A DNA stretch of 64,000 nucleotides from contig NC_065883.2 of assembly GCF_932274485.2 (NCBI RefSeq), positions 45,230,539-45,294,538 on the forward strand, in the 5' to 3' direction. The notes under the pieces were generated by a model. It was not told the origin of the DNA, searched no databases, and saw only the letters and a program-made list of their open reading frames with translations. Positions 63,959 to 64,000 of the stretch are shown here, piece after piece (positions within the stretch are counted from its first letter, which is position 1; each line of letters starts with the position of its first letter). The stretch comes from Patella vulgata (lineage: Eukaryota; Mollusca; Gastropoda; Patellidae). The position numbers were made by a program, and so were the translations under genes.

Positions 63959-64000
63959 TGGGATATAACCAATTATCTAACCACCTTACGCAATTACATT

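Overview
The window looks like repeat-dense, AT-rich intergenic or heterochromatic DNA of an animal, most likely a marine mollusc. That call is an inference. It rests on the mix of I/Nimb-type LINEs with RNase H, tRNA-derived SINEs ending in a GACGTTAAACCCCATTT tail, many Tc1/mariner families, a Penelope-like element, a tyrosine-recombinase (Ngaro/DIRS-like) retrotransposon, and a multicopy gene family with a TGCD motif and a Cys-rich tail that I recall from molluscs and cnidarians. I see no confident single-copy host gene, tRNA, rRNA or CRISPR. The only intact long genes are two Tc1 transposases of 339 codons.

Layout. 1-8.8 kb: two copies of a dispersed repeat (R1), one carrying a 5'-truncated LINE; a 5' LINE fragment (5'UTR plus start of ORF1); and a nearly full LINE ORF2 (endonuclease, RT, RNase H, zinc knuckle) that itself carries a 299-bp polyadenylated retrocopy. 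8.8-13.7 kb: decayed Tc1 elements, one split by a tRNA-derived SINE with a 13-bp target duplication, a deletion-derivative Tc1, a LINE scrap and minisatellites. 13.7-16.4 kb: Penelope-like element (minus) with an SGNH-hydrolase-like ORF upstream of its RT. 17.5-19.4 kb: non-autonomous hAT with a perfect 8-bp target duplication. 16.4-17.2, 20.6-25.9 and 32.5-39.3 kb: a roughly 1-kb satellite-like repeat (S1) whose two unit types alternate. It is interrupted by a 6.5-kb block (25.94-32.45 kb) holding a broken Ngaro-like retrotransposon and a P2X7-like first exon, and by an element at 36.6-37.9 kb with a Cys-rich gene.

39.4-51.5 kb: a tandem repeat of about 160 bp (R2); three copies of one young Tc1 family (copy A decayed; B and C intact and divergently arranged); and another Tc1 split by a 2.19-kb fold-back element with arms of about 950 bp carrying a TGCD/Cys-rich gene. 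51.5-60 kb: Tc1 relics, a second SINE with a 13-bp target duplication, a four-unit tandem repeat, a palindromic Tc1 derivative, a 331-bp recent tandem duplication and an inverted duplication of an exon-like segment. 60-64 kb: an LTR-retrotransposon integrase relic split by a Tc1 that is itself split by a hAT-like element, then a MITE.

How the parts relate. The nesting gives a relative order of insertions rather than a pathway. The most notable candidates are the two related TGCD/Cys-rich-gene elements with shared subterminal repeats, one of them an almost complete palindrome; the occurrence of SGNH-hydrolase ORFs in two unrelated retroelements; and the alternating S1 higher-order repeat with a SINE-like module fixed in one of its two unit types. 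Coordinates of decayed repeats are approximate, generally within 10-50 bp.
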